Source of the DNA: Candidatus Tayloriibacteriota bacterium
GTDB taxonomy: Bacteria > Patescibacteriota > Minisyncoccia > Phycocordibacterales > SIBU01
Reading direction: 5' to 3'
Assembly: GCA_009695005.1 (NCBI GenBank)
Contig: SIBU01000007.1
Span: 1 to 44,654, forward strand
DNA: 44,654 nucleotides
In this document: positions 23,487-31,629 of the stretch, piece after piece
Layout of the letters: each line of letters starts with the position of its first letter
How positions within the stretch are numbered: the first letter of the stretch is position 1
Notes under the pieces: model-generated
What the model was told of the DNA's origin: nothing
Seen by the model: the letters and a program-made list of their open reading frames with translations, nothing else
Databases searched by the model: none
Made by a program: the position numbers and the translations under genes

Positions 23487-24371
23487 TTATAAATCCTTTT
23501 CAGCATCAATAAATTCGTCCAGATCACCAGCAAGAACATTATCAACTTGTGAAGTTTCCATTCCAGTTCGATGATCTTTAACCATTTTGTACGGATGCTG
23601 TACATACGAACGAATCTGATTTCCCCACTCCACACTCGTGGTTTTTGAAATATACATCCCTTTCTCCTTCGCCTTGCGTTCATCCTCCTGCAATCTATAT
23701 AATTTTCCACGAAGAATGGAAAGTGCTTGCTCCTTGTTTTGAGCAAGACTTCGCTCAGTTGTAACATGAACAGAAAGTTTTGTTGGAACATGAACAATAC
23801 GAACCGCAGTTTCTCGCTTATTTACATTTTGCCCTCCAGGACCGCCAGCCTTTGCGATTGAAATTTCCAAATCTTTATCAAGAATTACAATTGAATTTTC
23901 ATGAATTTTTTCAAATTTAGGAATTATTTCAACCATAGAAAAAGAAGTGTGGCGTTTCTGTTGCGCATTAAAAGGTGATACCCGTACCAAACGATGAACA
24001 CCACTTTCATTTTTAAGTGAACCGTAAACATTCTTTCCGTGAATTTCCACTGTTATGTTTCTAAAGCCTCCATGATCATTACTATTTTGATGAATCATTA
24101 TAATTTTCCACCCTCTGTTTTCAAAATACTTTCTATACATTGAAAAAAGCATAGCTGAAAAATCTTCAGCGTCATCTCCTCCGGCACCGGAAAAAATTGT
24201 CATAACAGCATCGCCTGCATCATACGGGCTTCCGCCTTTTGCTTCAATTTTAAGCTCTTGAAGCTCTTTGATGGCAGCTTGCGCCCGATTTTTGTCCGCC
24301 CAAAAATCGGGCGCATTCATAGCCTCTTCAAGCTCTTTTATTCTATTTTGCCTTTTTTGCTTTTCGTCCAT
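23487..24371 (-). CDS. prfB: Peptide chain release factor 2 with short N-terminal domain
   Basis: A 294-residue class I release factor that ends translation at UGA and UAA. The codon-reading tripeptide is SPF (132-134) and the peptidyl-tRNA hydrolysis motif is GGQ (179-181, in AGGPGGQNVNKRETAV). Typical RF2 is about 365 residues. Here domain 1 is only about 50 residues before the conserved IFSGAGGDDAEDF, so most of the helical domain that contacts the ribosomal GTPase centre is missing. No programmed frameshift site is present. Its first 40 residues are nearly identical to those of the upstream beta-propeller protein because of an 88-bp DNA duplication. The start is 8 nt after that gene's stop. 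Confidence 0.93.
   Translation of the reverse strand: MDEKQKRQNRIKELEEAMNAPDFWADKNRAQAAIKELQELKIEAKGGSPYDAGDAVMTIFSGAGGDDAEDFSAMLFSMYRKYFENRGWKIIMIHQNSNDHGGFRNITVEIHGKNVYGSLKNESGVHRLVRVSPFNAQQKRHTSFSMVEIIPKFEKIHENSIVILDKDLEISIAKAGGPGGQNVNKRETAVRIVHVPTKLSVHVTTERSLAQNKEQALSILRGKLYRLQEDERKAKEKGMYISKTTSVEWGNQIRSYVQHPYKMVKDHRTGMETSQVDNVLAGDLDEFIDAEKDL
24258..24345 (-). repeat. 88-bp perfect direct repeat, copy in prfB
   Basis: Identical over 88 bp to 25922-26009, 1664 bp away in the same orientation. It encodes the helical start of RF2 (KELEEAMNAPDFWADKNRAQ and flanks). Within it, GCGCCCGATTTTT and AAAAATCGGGCGC form a perfect 13-bp hairpin. Confidence 0.95.
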
Positions 24372-24379
24372 TTTTAATA

Positions 24380-26032
24380 TCAGATTTTGAATATCTCAAG
24401 CCAACTGTTTTTATCTTCTTCACTTATAATATACGCGTACGGTTGAGAAATAAATACTCGCACCGGATTACCGTAAGTAGAAACCCCCGCGGTACCATAC
24501 AAATAAGATTGGTCATCAAACTGAGTAGCGTCAAATATCTGAAATATTTTTGATGGGTAGTCAACAGAATACACATTTCCGCCTGAAGAAAACAACCACA
24601 CTGGCCTTGCTGGGGTAACACCAAGCCTGCCTTGAGGCGGTCGGTTTGGATTTGATATATCTAGAGCCAGAATTTGTCCTTGAGCGGCTGAGATTGTCAC
24701 ATATAGATATTTACCAGAAAGAGCGAGGGAAACTGAATCTGGTCCAATATATGTATTACTGACAAGCGAAGGTTCAGTAGGGATCGATACATCAAGAATT
24801 TGCAAATCTCCTGAATTATGACTGAGCACATATGCGTAATGGCTGTCTACGGCAACATCTACTGGGTATTCACCGACAACCGTCTGACCGACAGGCAAAG
24901 GCTTAATCGGATTAGAAATATCAATGACTTGCAGATATCCATTTTCCTGTTTTGGGAAACCGAGATATGTTTTTACATTAGCTGCCCCGACTGATGTTAT
25001 GTAGGCGTATTTTCCTTGCACCACGATCGAACGGGGTCTTAGGAGTGTAGATACTTCAGCAATGCGCACGGGTTTCGATGGGAGTGATATGTCAAAGATT
25101 TCTAGAAGACTATCAGCAACGTCTACTATATAGGCAAACTTTCCTGAAACAGCGATAGCCTGTGGGCCGTGTTTAAGCAATGTCGTATGTAAGAGGAGCG
25201 GTTTACTCGTATCTGATACATCAAAAACCTGTAATGAACCCCCTGCTTCACGATCCGGCCCGTAGGACACGACATAAACATACTGTTCTGAAACTGCGAT
25301 TGATATCGCGTCGGGAGGTAGAGAGATTCGTGCCGCCAAACCAATACTTGGTCGCGGGAGTGAACACTTAGTTTTCTGAGAAAGTAACGTAAATAAATTT
25401 CCCGCATCAACCGAGCTATCAAACTGAGTACCGTCAGGAAAAACCCACACGGGATATTTGATTGTGGGGTCGCTTTTGAACATACAAAAATCAAACTTGC
25501 TTTTTGTTACATCGGTCTCATCCGTAGTGCAGGTGGCAAAAGGCAAATCATATGACGCGACACCGAATAATGACTTCTCCGCCACCGACTCCATATTCCC
25601 ATTTTCATAAAAAGATGAGCCCGAATCTCTAAGACAAGTGACAAAATTTGCTATCACATTTTGAGTAACGACAGGTTTTACATTTGCGGTTTTATCGGAA
25701 ATATTTTTTGAAATAAGAGGTACTGAGGATTTTTGATCCAAAAAAAGAAAGATCGATAAACCGAACAAAGCTACACTAGCCAGAATAAGCACTCCAACAA
25801 TATTTTTCATACTACGAAACGTTGCAAAGGAATTGGAAACCGAACTAATGTCAGCTGCAGTTTCACGAACCGGTACGGCTGTTACAGACTGATCATAACT
25901 TTCAATTTCAACCTTAAGGTTTTGAAGCTCTTTGATGGCAGCTTGCGCCCGATTTTTGTCCGCCCAAAAATCGGGCGCATTCATAGCCTCTTCAAGCTCT
26001 TTTATTCTAATTTCCTTCTGTTTAGCATCCAT
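24380..26032 (-). CDS. Membrane-anchored LVIVD beta-propeller carrying an RF2-like N-terminus
   Basis: A 550-residue protein when started at the ATG at 26032 (MDAKQKEIRIKELEEAM), which mirrors the prfB start; an in-frame start at 26059 also exists. Residues 1-40 copy the RF2 N-terminal helix. A membrane helix follows (IVGVLILASVALFGLSIFLF, about 84-103), then an extracytoplasmic region with four cysteines, and from about residue 245 a series of LVIVD repeats (LQVFDVSDTSKPLLL, LEIFDISLPSKPVRI, LQVIDISNPIKPLPV, LQILDVSIPTEPSLV). LVIVD repeats form beta-propellers of surface proteins. Lying between the copper operon and prfB, it seems to have been inserted into the prfB 5' end. Confidence 0.85.
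   Translation of the reverse strand: MDAKQKEIRIKELEEAMNAPDFWADKNRAQAAIKELQNLKVEIESYDQSVTAVPVRETAADISSVSNSFATFRSMKNIVGVLILASVALFGLSIFLFLDQKSSVPLISKNISDKTANVKPVVTQNVIANFVTCLRDSGSSFYENGNMESVAEKSLFGVASYDLPFATCTTDETDVTKSKFDFCMFKSDPTIKYPVWVFPDGTQFDSSVDAGNLFTLLSQKTKCSLPRPSIGLAARISLPPDAISIAVSEQYVYVVSYGPDREAGGSLQVFDVSDTSKPLLLHTTLLKHGPQAIAVSGKFAYIVDVADSLLEIFDISLPSKPVRIAEVSTLLRPRSIVVQGKYAYITSVGAANVKTYLGFPKQENGYLQVIDISNPIKPLPVGQTVVGEYPVDVAVDSHYAYVLSHNSGDLQILDVSIPTEPSLVSNTYIGPDSVSLALSGKYLYVTISAAQGQILALDISNPNRPPQGRLGVTPARPVWLFSSGGNVYSVDYPSKIFQIFDATQFDDQSYLYGTAGVSTYGNPVRVFISQPYAYIISEEDKNSWLEIFKI
25922..26009 (-). repeat. 88-bp perfect direct repeat, copy in the propeller gene
   Basis: Second copy of the 24258-24345 sequence, again just inside the start of a coding region and in the same reading frame. 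The exact identity, with divergence on both sides, points to a recent duplication. Confidence 0.95.
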
Positions 26033-26097
26033 AAGAATATTCCTCAACAACAAAGCCACTTTATCAAAAAATCGGAGCCAAGGAAAGTTAAATTACT

Positions 26098-26490
26098 TTA
26101 CGCTCCAAACACAATTTCGAACGGGTACATCCCCATACCGCATGTTCCGGACAATGTTCCTTTAGGTTGTGCTCCCAAATCAATTTCAGTGGTCCCAGTC
26201 GCAGGTAAAATCTTACTTATACCCAAACTAGGAATTCGTACAGACGACGAACAATCAAACGTACCATCGGTATTTAAGCGAAGCACTGTTGGCACACCAG
26301 ACTTTGCGCTACTTGTTCTGGGGGCGAAACCTCCTTTGGCTCGAAGTTCAACCACCTGCTTTCCTTGCTCCATACTTACATTATGTACATTCGCAACTGG
26401 TTGATTTGAAGTACTAGAGCCACCGATTAAAACTATAGCGCCTCCAATCATTATTGCGGCAATAATCACAGAAACTGCGGTTGAATTCAT
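26098..26490 (-). CDS. Membrane-anchored cupredoxin-like copper protein
   Basis: A 130-residue protein with an N-terminal membrane segment (VSVIIAAIMIGGAIVLIGG) and a cupredoxin-like domain. The strand VVELRAKGGFAPRTSSAKSG and the C-terminal copper loop GTCGMGMYPFEIVF (Cys and Met ligands) resemble EfeO-type cupredoxin domains. A second cysteine occurs in TFDCSSS. It follows the HMA/DsbD_2 gene by 4 nt as the last gene of the copper operon, so it probably binds or buffers copper outside the membrane. Confidence 0.82.
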   Translation of the reverse strand: MNSTAVSVIIAAIMIGGAIVLIGGSSTSNQPVANVHNVSMEQGKQVVELRAKGGFAPRTSSAKSGVPTVLRLNTDGTFDCSSSVRIPSLGISKILPATGTTEIDLGAQPKGTLSGTCGMGMYPFEIVFGA

Positions 26491-26494
26491 AATA

Positions 26495-27523
26495 TTATAA
26501 ATTAAATACTGGTCTTATTAATCCAACGATAACTAAAGAATTAACAATATTGAGGATCGCAAACATTATAACAATTAGTCCAGCAGACTTAAAGAATGCC
26601 CCTGAATACCGACTATCCTTAACACCGGAAGAACTGAAACTAAGTATCGCAAGTACCGGCAATGTACCGAGCGCAAAGGAAAGCATGGTCAGTGCTCCCG
26701 CCCAAAAACTTCCGGTTCCTAAAGCGTAAACTTGCATAGACTGGGTAAATCCGCACGGTAAAAAGAAAGTGGCAGCGCCCAAAAGTAAGGGCGTCATTGT
26801 ATGATTTATTTTTGCCAATCCAAAAGTTTTACTCGAAATAAATTTCGGCATATAAAATCCGAAACGTTTCAATTTTGGAAAAACATCGAGCAGATTAACC
26901 CCAAGCATCAACATAACAATTCCTATGGTAAAACTTAGGGCAAAAGTGGCAAAGGTACTGAGTTGAAAAGCCGAACCCAAAGCCCCTATCACACCGCCCA
27001 ATACAAAGAAAGATACCAATCGGCTACCGTGAAAAAATAATTGAGGTCGCCACTTATCACCTTCTTTAGCAAAAGTAGCAGACATGGAAAGTAACAGACC
27101 CCCCACAACCGCCATACAAGAGGACAGTGAAGCCACGATTCCTATTACAAAAGCCGTGCCATATGACATTGTGCCAGTATTGATCAAATTAACTACGCCC
27201 ATTTTTTGCAATAGGACAAACAAAAATATAAAGCCGAACGCGACAGGAACCGCAATACGAAATTCCTCCCACTTTACAAATCTTTTTTCTGGCTCAGTTT
27301 TAAGTGAGTGTTTTGAAAGCACTCCAGAAAGCTCCCGTGCCACATCTTCAAGTGTCATATCGCCGAAATCTCCGAAAACTTCAACCGTCTTAGAATGTAA
27401 ATTCGACTTTACTGAGACCACTTTGGAATGCTCTTTGAGTTCCACATCAGTCAAAAGAACGCAGGCCTCACAGTGCATTCCATGAACGTGCAAAACATGT
27501 TTCTTGTGATTTTTGTTTTCCAT
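26495..27523 (-). CDS. HMA domain fused to DsbD_2/SafE-like membrane protein
   Basis: A 342-residue copper-associated membrane protein. The N-terminus is a heavy-metal-associated domain with VHGMHCEACVLL (CxxC copper site, residues 14-20). It is followed by about six or seven membrane segments of the sulfite exporter/DsbD_2 type, with conserved motifs SLSSCMAVVGGLLLSMS and FFLPCGFTQSMQVYAL (pseudo-repeated Cys/Pro sites). Such fusions accompany CopA and cupredoxins in copper efflux or delivery. It starts 4 nt after the copA stop codon and is clearly co-transcribed. Confidence 0.88.
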   Translation of the reverse strand: MENKNHKKHVLHVHGMHCEACVLLTDVELKEHSKVVSVKSNLHSKTVEVFGDFGDMTLEDVARELSGVLSKHSLKTEPEKRFVKWEEFRIAVPVAFGFIFLFVLLQKMGVVNLINTGTMSYGTAFVIGIVASLSSCMAVVGGLLLSMSATFAKEGDKWRPQLFFHGSRLVSFFVLGGVIGALGSAFQLSTFATFALSFTIGIVMLMLGVNLLDVFPKLKRFGFYMPKFISSKTFGLAKINHTMTPLLLGAATFFLPCGFTQSMQVYALGTGSFWAGALTMLSFALGTLPVLAILSFSSSGVKDSRYSGAFFKSAGLIVIMFAILNIVNSLVIVGLIRPVFNL

Positions 27524-27527
27524 ATAT

Positions 27528-29822
27528 TTATAATTTTACACTTCTAAGACGAAGTGAGTTACCCACAACCGACACACTGCTAAACGCCATAGCAAAACCC
27601 GCAAATACCGGACTAAGCAACCAACCAAAAATGTGATAAAACAAACCGCCAGCCAGAGGGATCCCTATTATATTATAGAAAAATGCCCAAAAAAGATTTT
27701 GCTTGATTCCTCTCATGGTAAATCTTGAAAGATGAATCGCTTTAACCAATTTTGAAATATCTCCATGCAAAAGAGTAATACCAGCAGTTTCTATAGCTAC
27801 GTCAGTCCCGGTTGCCATGGCAATACCAACATCTGCCTGAGCCAAAGCCGGCGCATCATTAACTCCATCCCCCGCCATCGCAACAATTAAACCCTTAGCC
27901 TGAAGTTCTTTTATTTTGTTTAACTTATCTTCCGGCATGACTCTAGAAACAACTTCATCAATTCCAACCTGTTTAGCAATATATTTTGCAGTATTTTCAT
28001 CATCACCTGTAAGCATCACAACCTTAATACCGAGCTGATGAAGACTGGTAACGGCCTCAACAGCTTTCGGTTTAATTGCATCGGCAACCATCACAATACA
28101 TAGCACTTTTTCTTTAGTGGCCAAAATGACGGGAGTTTTTCCTTCTTTTGTTTCCTTTTCCAAAACTGAAATATCAAATGGTAATTTTAAATCGTGTGCA
28201 ACCTTAGGACTGCCGACCCAATACTCTACACCCAAGACAAACCCTCTAATCCCCTTACCCTTTATTGCTTCAAATTTTTCAACATCAACAAGATTGATAT
28301 TTTTCTCTTTCGCACAAGAAACAATCGCGTGAGCAATCGGATGTTCCGATTTATTTTCAAGTGAAGCAATTATAGAAATAATTTCATTTTCGCTTTTTCC
28401 TGACATGTTTTGGATTGAAACGAATTCAGGTTTACCTCGCGTCAAAGTTCCTGTTTTATCAACGACCACAACATTTACTTTATGTAATTTCTCCAGCGTT
28501 GCCGCATCTTTAATTAAAATTCCTTCACGGGCTCCCTTGCCAACCCCAACAACTATTGCAGTCGGAGTCGCCAATCCAAGCGCACAAGGACAGGCAATCA
28601 CCAAGATTCCTACAAACGAAACAAGACCGTACGAAAGTGCCTGAGAAAAACCTAAATATCCTGATCCAACAATCAACCAAGCACCTAGCGCAACAAACGC
28701 CAACACCAAAACAATCGGCACAAAAATTCCGGAAATCTTATCGGCCAAAGCTTGTATCGGCGCTCTGCTACCTTGTGCTTCCTCAACCATTCTAACGATA
28801 TTCGCCAGTAAAGTTTCCGAACCAACTTTTGTAGCCTTGAAAACAAACGATCCGCTCGTATTTATGGTACCTGACACAACAGTGTCTCCTATTTTTTTTG
28901 AAACTGGCATTGGTTCACCCGTTACTGAAGCCTCATCAACGTAAGAGGAACCCTCGGTAATAACACCATCAACAGGAATTTTTCCAGCAGGTTTAACCAC
29001 AATCAAATCTCCATGAGCAACCTCGTTTATCGGTATCTCAATCTCCTTTCCATCACGTACAACCAGAGCCGTCTTTGCTTGAAGATTTAAAAGTTTCTCA
29101 ATCGCATCTCCGGTTTTTAATTTTGATTTTGTCTCCAAATATTTTCCAAGAGTAATAAAAGTTATAACAATAATCGTCACATCAAAATATGTATTTGAAA
29201 CATTAGGAAAAGATTGCAATAACGTTTCCTCAAAAGCGCTCACAATAAAACTGTAAAGATAAGCAACAGAGGTACCGAGTCCAATAAGCGTATCCATGTT
29301 TGCCTTACCATATCTCAAAAATCTATAAAATCCTTGTAAATATGGTTTACCAACCACAAAAAGCATATATGTCGCCAAAAGTGGGAGAAGATGGTGAAAA
29401 AGTTCCTTCCAAACCAAAGGCATGACGGAAACAATTTTCATTTGATCAAAAATATCCCAAGCCATAACAAAAATACTAATGACGGCTAAGGGTATAGACG
29501 AAATTACTTTAATTCTCATTTCCTCCAATTCAGCCAGTTTTTCTTTTTTTGATTGGTTCACGCCGGAATATTTAGAGTGACCAGCTGGAGACATACTCAT
29601 TTCTTCTGCCGTTGGAATCACCAATGTGTACCCCAAATGTTCGATATGTTTAGAAATAATTTCAGGATTTGTTTTCGAAGAGTCAAAAGATAATTTTGCC
29701 TTCTCTGTACCGTAATTAACTTCCACCGACGCCACACCAGAAACTTTTTTTAAAGTCTTTTCTATAATCGCAGAACATGAAGCACAATGCATTCCTTTTA
29801 CTTTGTAGACTTCAGTATGCAT
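27528..29822 (-). CDS. copA: Copper-exporting P1B-type ATPase
   Basis: A 764-residue heavy-metal ATPase. It has one N-terminal HMA domain (GMHCASC, residues 10-16), eight predicted membrane segments, the actuator motif SVTGEPMPV, the membrane copper site ACPCALGLATPT, the phosphorylation loop DKTGTLTRGKPEF, the nucleotide-binding HP motif (SEHPIAHAIV) and the hinge GDGVNDAPALAQADVG. CPC plus the C-terminal helices indicate a Cu(I) exporter. It lies directly after csoR and before the HMA/DsbD_2 gene, so the operon is a copper efflux module derepressed by copper through CsoR. Confidence 0.96.
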   Translation of the reverse strand: MHTEVYKVKGMHCASCSAIIEKTLKKVSGVASVEVNYGTEKAKLSFDSSKTNPEIISKHIEHLGYTLVIPTAEEMSMSPAGHSKYSGVNQSKKEKLAELEEMRIKVISSIPLAVISIFVMAWDIFDQMKIVSVMPLVWKELFHHLLPLLATYMLFVVGKPYLQGFYRFLRYGKANMDTLIGLGTSVAYLYSFIVSAFEETLLQSFPNVSNTYFDVTIIVITFITLGKYLETKSKLKTGDAIEKLLNLQAKTALVVRDGKEIEIPINEVAHGDLIVVKPAGKIPVDGVITEGSSYVDEASVTGEPMPVSKKIGDTVVSGTINTSGSFVFKATKVGSETLLANIVRMVEEAQGSRAPIQALADKISGIFVPIVLVLAFVALGAWLIVGSGYLGFSQALSYGLVSFVGILVIACPCALGLATPTAIVVGVGKGAREGILIKDAATLEKLHKVNVVVVDKTGTLTRGKPEFVSIQNMSGKSENEIISIIASLENKSEHPIAHAIVSCAKEKNINLVDVEKFEAIKGKGIRGFVLGVEYWVGSPKVAHDLKLPFDISVLEKETKEGKTPVILATKEKVLCIVMVADAIKPKAVEAVTSLHQLGIKVVMLTGDDENTAKYIAKQVGIDEVVSRVMPEDKLNKIKELQAKGLIVAMAGDGVNDAPALAQADVGIAMATGTDVAIETAGITLLHGDISKLVKAIHLSRFTMRGIKQNLFWAFFYNIIGIPLAGGLFYHIFGWLLSPVFAGFAMAFSSVSVVGNSLRLRSVKL

Positions 29823-29823
29823 A

Positions 29824-30096
29824 TTATTTTCTTTTTAGTTTATAAACTTTGAGAATTTCCTCCTTTGCCTTTTTTGTTTGTCCAGATTTTATTTGATCCA
29901 AAATACAACCGCTCAAGTGTCTTTCGAGTAATAAATCTTCGACATTCGACAGACCCTGTTTTACCGCCGATGTCTGAGTTATCACGTCTATACAATACAC
30001 TCCCTTTTCAACCATTTCTTGAAGTCCGCGAATTTGCCCCTCAAGAATTTTAAGCCTACGAGTAATTTTTTGATTATTGTTTTCGGAATGTTTCAT
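29824..30096 (-). CDS. csoR: Copper-sensing repressor CsoR
   Basis: A 90-residue DUF156 four-helix regulator. The copper ligands are C35 (KGVYCIDV), H60 and C64 (ERHLSGC), the C-H-C set that defines Cu(I)-sensing CsoR. The N-terminus RRLKILEGQIRGLQEMVE is typical. I chose the ATG at 30096 (MKHSENNN): an in-frame start at 30153 would run through the promoter and operator. It heads the copper operon and is 1 nt from copA. It likely represses itself and the operon by binding the palindrome at 30107-30128 and lets go when Cu(I) binds. Confidence 0.95.
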   Translation of the reverse strand: MKHSENNNQKITRRLKILEGQIRGLQEMVEKGVYCIDVITQTSAVKQGLSNVEDLLLERHLSGCILDQIKSGQTKKAKEEILKVYKLKRK

Positions 30097-30103
30097 ACTG
30101 AAT

Positions 30104-30132
30104 ATGCTATACCCCCTAGGGGGTATAGTCAA
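30104..30132 (-). promoter_or_regulatory. csoR promoter with CsoR operator in the spacer
   Basis: On the minus strand, TTGACT (30127-30132), exactly 17 bp and TAGCAT (30104-30109) lie 7 nt before the ATG. The perfect 22-bp palindrome CTATACCCCCT/AGGGGGTATAG (30107-30128) fills the spacer and matches known CsoR boxes (TACCCC...GGGGTA). Repressor binding would block RNA polymerase directly. The short gap implies a leaderless message. Confidence 0.9.
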
Positions 30133-30181
30133 GTCGTAAACATGTGTGGACAACTTTTAACTTAAAGAATTTAAATTGCTG

Positions 30182-30254
30182 AGCCACTTCTCGGGATCGA
30201 ACCGAGGACCCCCACTTTACGAAAGTGGTGCTCTACCAACTGAGCTAAAGTGGC
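30182..30254 (-). tRNA. tRNA-Thr (CGT)
   Basis: A full cloverleaf: acceptor GCCACTT/AAGTGGC, D-arm GCTC/GAGC, anticodon stem CCACT/AGTGG with loop TTCGTAA (anticodon CGT), and T-arm CTCGG/CCGAG with TTCGATC. The discriminator is T. CCA is not encoded. It lies 2 nt from the Nudix gene. Confidence 0.97.
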
Positions 30255-30256
30255 AA

Positions 30257-30664
30257 TTATTTCGAGAAATATTTTTCAAGTGCCTTGAAATGACCCCCTC
30301 TATCGTCAACGTCATCATAAGTAGCCTTATCTACCCATTGAAATGAATCATGTTCATTACTAAGCTTAACCTCACCTGAAACAAACTCACATCGATAACC
30401 AACAAGAAAAACTTGCTTTCCTGCATTACGATGACCAGATTTAAATTCAAAATACCAAGTCACAAAAGGATCTCCGATTTTAATCTCAAGCCCCGTCTCT
30501 TCACGCACTTCGCGCCTCAGAGATTCCTCAAAATCATTTTCGCCAATCTGAATCTTTCCACCAGGAAAGTCCAATTTACTATTCGGATCATTCAAAACAG
30601 GAACACTCCCGCTCTTATTTATAAATGCTTTTTGACCAACATAAAATAACTTATCATCCGCCAT
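30257..30664 (-). CDS. Nudix hydrolase
   Basis: A 135-residue Nudix-fold protein. The Nudix box runs from GGKIQIGE to REVREETGLEI (G-x5-E-x7-RE-x2-EE-x-G), intact and with the expected spacing, near residues 35-57. Such enzymes cleave nucleoside diphosphates linked to another group, often as housecleaning of oxidised nucleotides. Its length suits a single-domain MutT-like protein. It is sandwiched between two tRNA-Thr genes, 1 nt from the upstream tRNA and 2 nt from the downstream one, so processing of a tRNA-mRNA-tRNA transcript is likely. Confidence 0.92.
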   Translation of the reverse strand: MADDKLFYVGQKAFINKSGSVPVLNDPNSKLDFPGGKIQIGENDFEESLRREVREETGLEIKIGDPFVTWYFEFKSGHRNAGKQVFLVGYRCEFVSGEVKLSNEHDSFQWVDKATYDDVDDRGGHFKALEKYFSK

Positions 30665-30665
30665 G

Positions 30666-30738
30666 AGCCGTTGATCGGGATTGAACCGATGACCTCGTCA
30701 TTACCAATGACGTGCTCTACCAACTGAGCTACAACGGC
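30666..30738 (-). tRNA. tRNA-Thr (GGT)
   Basis: A full cloverleaf: acceptor GCCGTTG/CAACGGC, anticodon stem CGTCA/TGACG with loop TTGGTAA (anticodon GGT), and T-arm ATCGG/CCGAT with TTCAATC. The discriminator is T, and CCA is not encoded. It is a different isoacceptor from the one at 30182. Confidence 0.97.
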
Positions 30739-30800
30739 TTATTAAATTCTCAACTCCCAAAGAGTATTACATTTTAATGTTTTTTTCAATCTCTTAATAA

Positions 30801-30836
30801 AAATCACCCAGAAGCCCGTGGGCTCCTGGGTGATTT
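30801..30836 (-). terminator. Rho-independent terminator
   Basis: A strong hairpin: AAATCACCCAG (30801-30811) pairs with CTGGGTGATTT (30826-30836), with an inner AGCCC/GGGCT stem. A/T flanks let it act in both directions. It lies 12 nt after the stop codon of the gene at 30849. Confidence 0.85.
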
Positions 30837-30848
30837 TTAAAGTGCAGA

Positions 30849-31568
30849 CTATTGAGTTGTAGTTGTAATAGTTGAGGTAGCTGAAGGAGCCGCGGTTTTA
30901 ACAGCCGGTGCTGGCTTAGCAGCAATTTCAGCCTGCTTAAATGCATCATTTGCTGCCTTTACAGAAACATTATAAGCGTCTCTGGCAGCTTGTGCGGCAG
31001 TCTTGTATGCATCCCTGGCAACCTGTACAGCCGCCTTATTCGCATCACGTGCAGCCTTTTCAGCCTCTACTGAATTATTAGTCTTTGCAGCGGTCATTGC
31101 AGTATTCATGACATCTTTAGCTGACTTTAGAGCTGTGTCTCTTGTCGCGGTAGCAGAATCAAGCGCCGCCTTCATTGCAGTTCTAGCTGTCTCCAAAGCA
31201 GTTATCCGAGTTTTTCTTGCGGCCTCCATAGCTTCCTTTCTTGCCTCTTGAGTAGCTTTAACGGTTTCTTTAACCTGCATTCTGGATTGTTCTTTCGTCT
31301 CTCTTAGTTGCTCTCTCGTATCTTTAATTTGCTCTTTAGCCTTATTTTTTATTTCTTTGATCTGTTCTTTAGAATTTGAGACTGCCTCCTTGCGAACCTC
31401 TACCGCTTCTTTACGCGCCTCACTAATAGCCTTTACGGGCCTTACGGTTGGAAGTGGCTTTGGAGGAGGAACGTTACCTACTGAAGGAGCTTGTGCAAAC
31501 GCAAAAGTCGCAGAAAACAACATAACTCCCGATGCCAAACTAACTGCTAATTTTTCTTTATTTATCAT
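30849..31568 (-). CDS. Secreted Ala/Lys-rich helical repeat protein
   Basis: A 239-residue protein with a signal peptide (LAVSLASGVMLFSATFAFAQ, cleavage after AFA). After a proline-rich spacer (PPPKPLPTVRP), almost everything is charged, alanine-rich helix. Residues from about 165 show 11-residue repeats (ARDANKAAVQV, ARDAYKTAAQA, ARDAYNVSVKA, ANDAFKQAEIA), as in right-handed coiled coils or LEA-like proteins. The C-terminus is a Thr/Ser/Pro tail. A structural role at the cell surface or periplasm is likely. It forms its own unit with a strong terminator. Confidence 0.75.
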   Translation of the reverse strand: MINKEKLAVSLASGVMLFSATFAFAQAPSVGNVPPPKPLPTVRPVKAISEARKEAVEVRKEAVSNSKEQIKEIKNKAKEQIKDTREQLRETKEQSRMQVKETVKATQEARKEAMEAARKTRITALETARTAMKAALDSATATRDTALKSAKDVMNTAMTAAKTNNSVEAEKAARDANKAAVQVARDAYKTAAQAARDAYNVSVKAANDAFKQAEIAAKPAPAVKTAAPSATSTITTTTQ

Positions 31569-31629
31569 ATTTTAATATTTTAATGCTTATAATCTAACGC
31601 TTTAAAGTATAGCATATTATCCTTTTTTT

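Noticed and set aside
23487-24371. Programmed +1 frameshift in prfB
   Set aside because: No CTTTGA-type slippery stop is present and the frame is open from the ATG to the stop codon.
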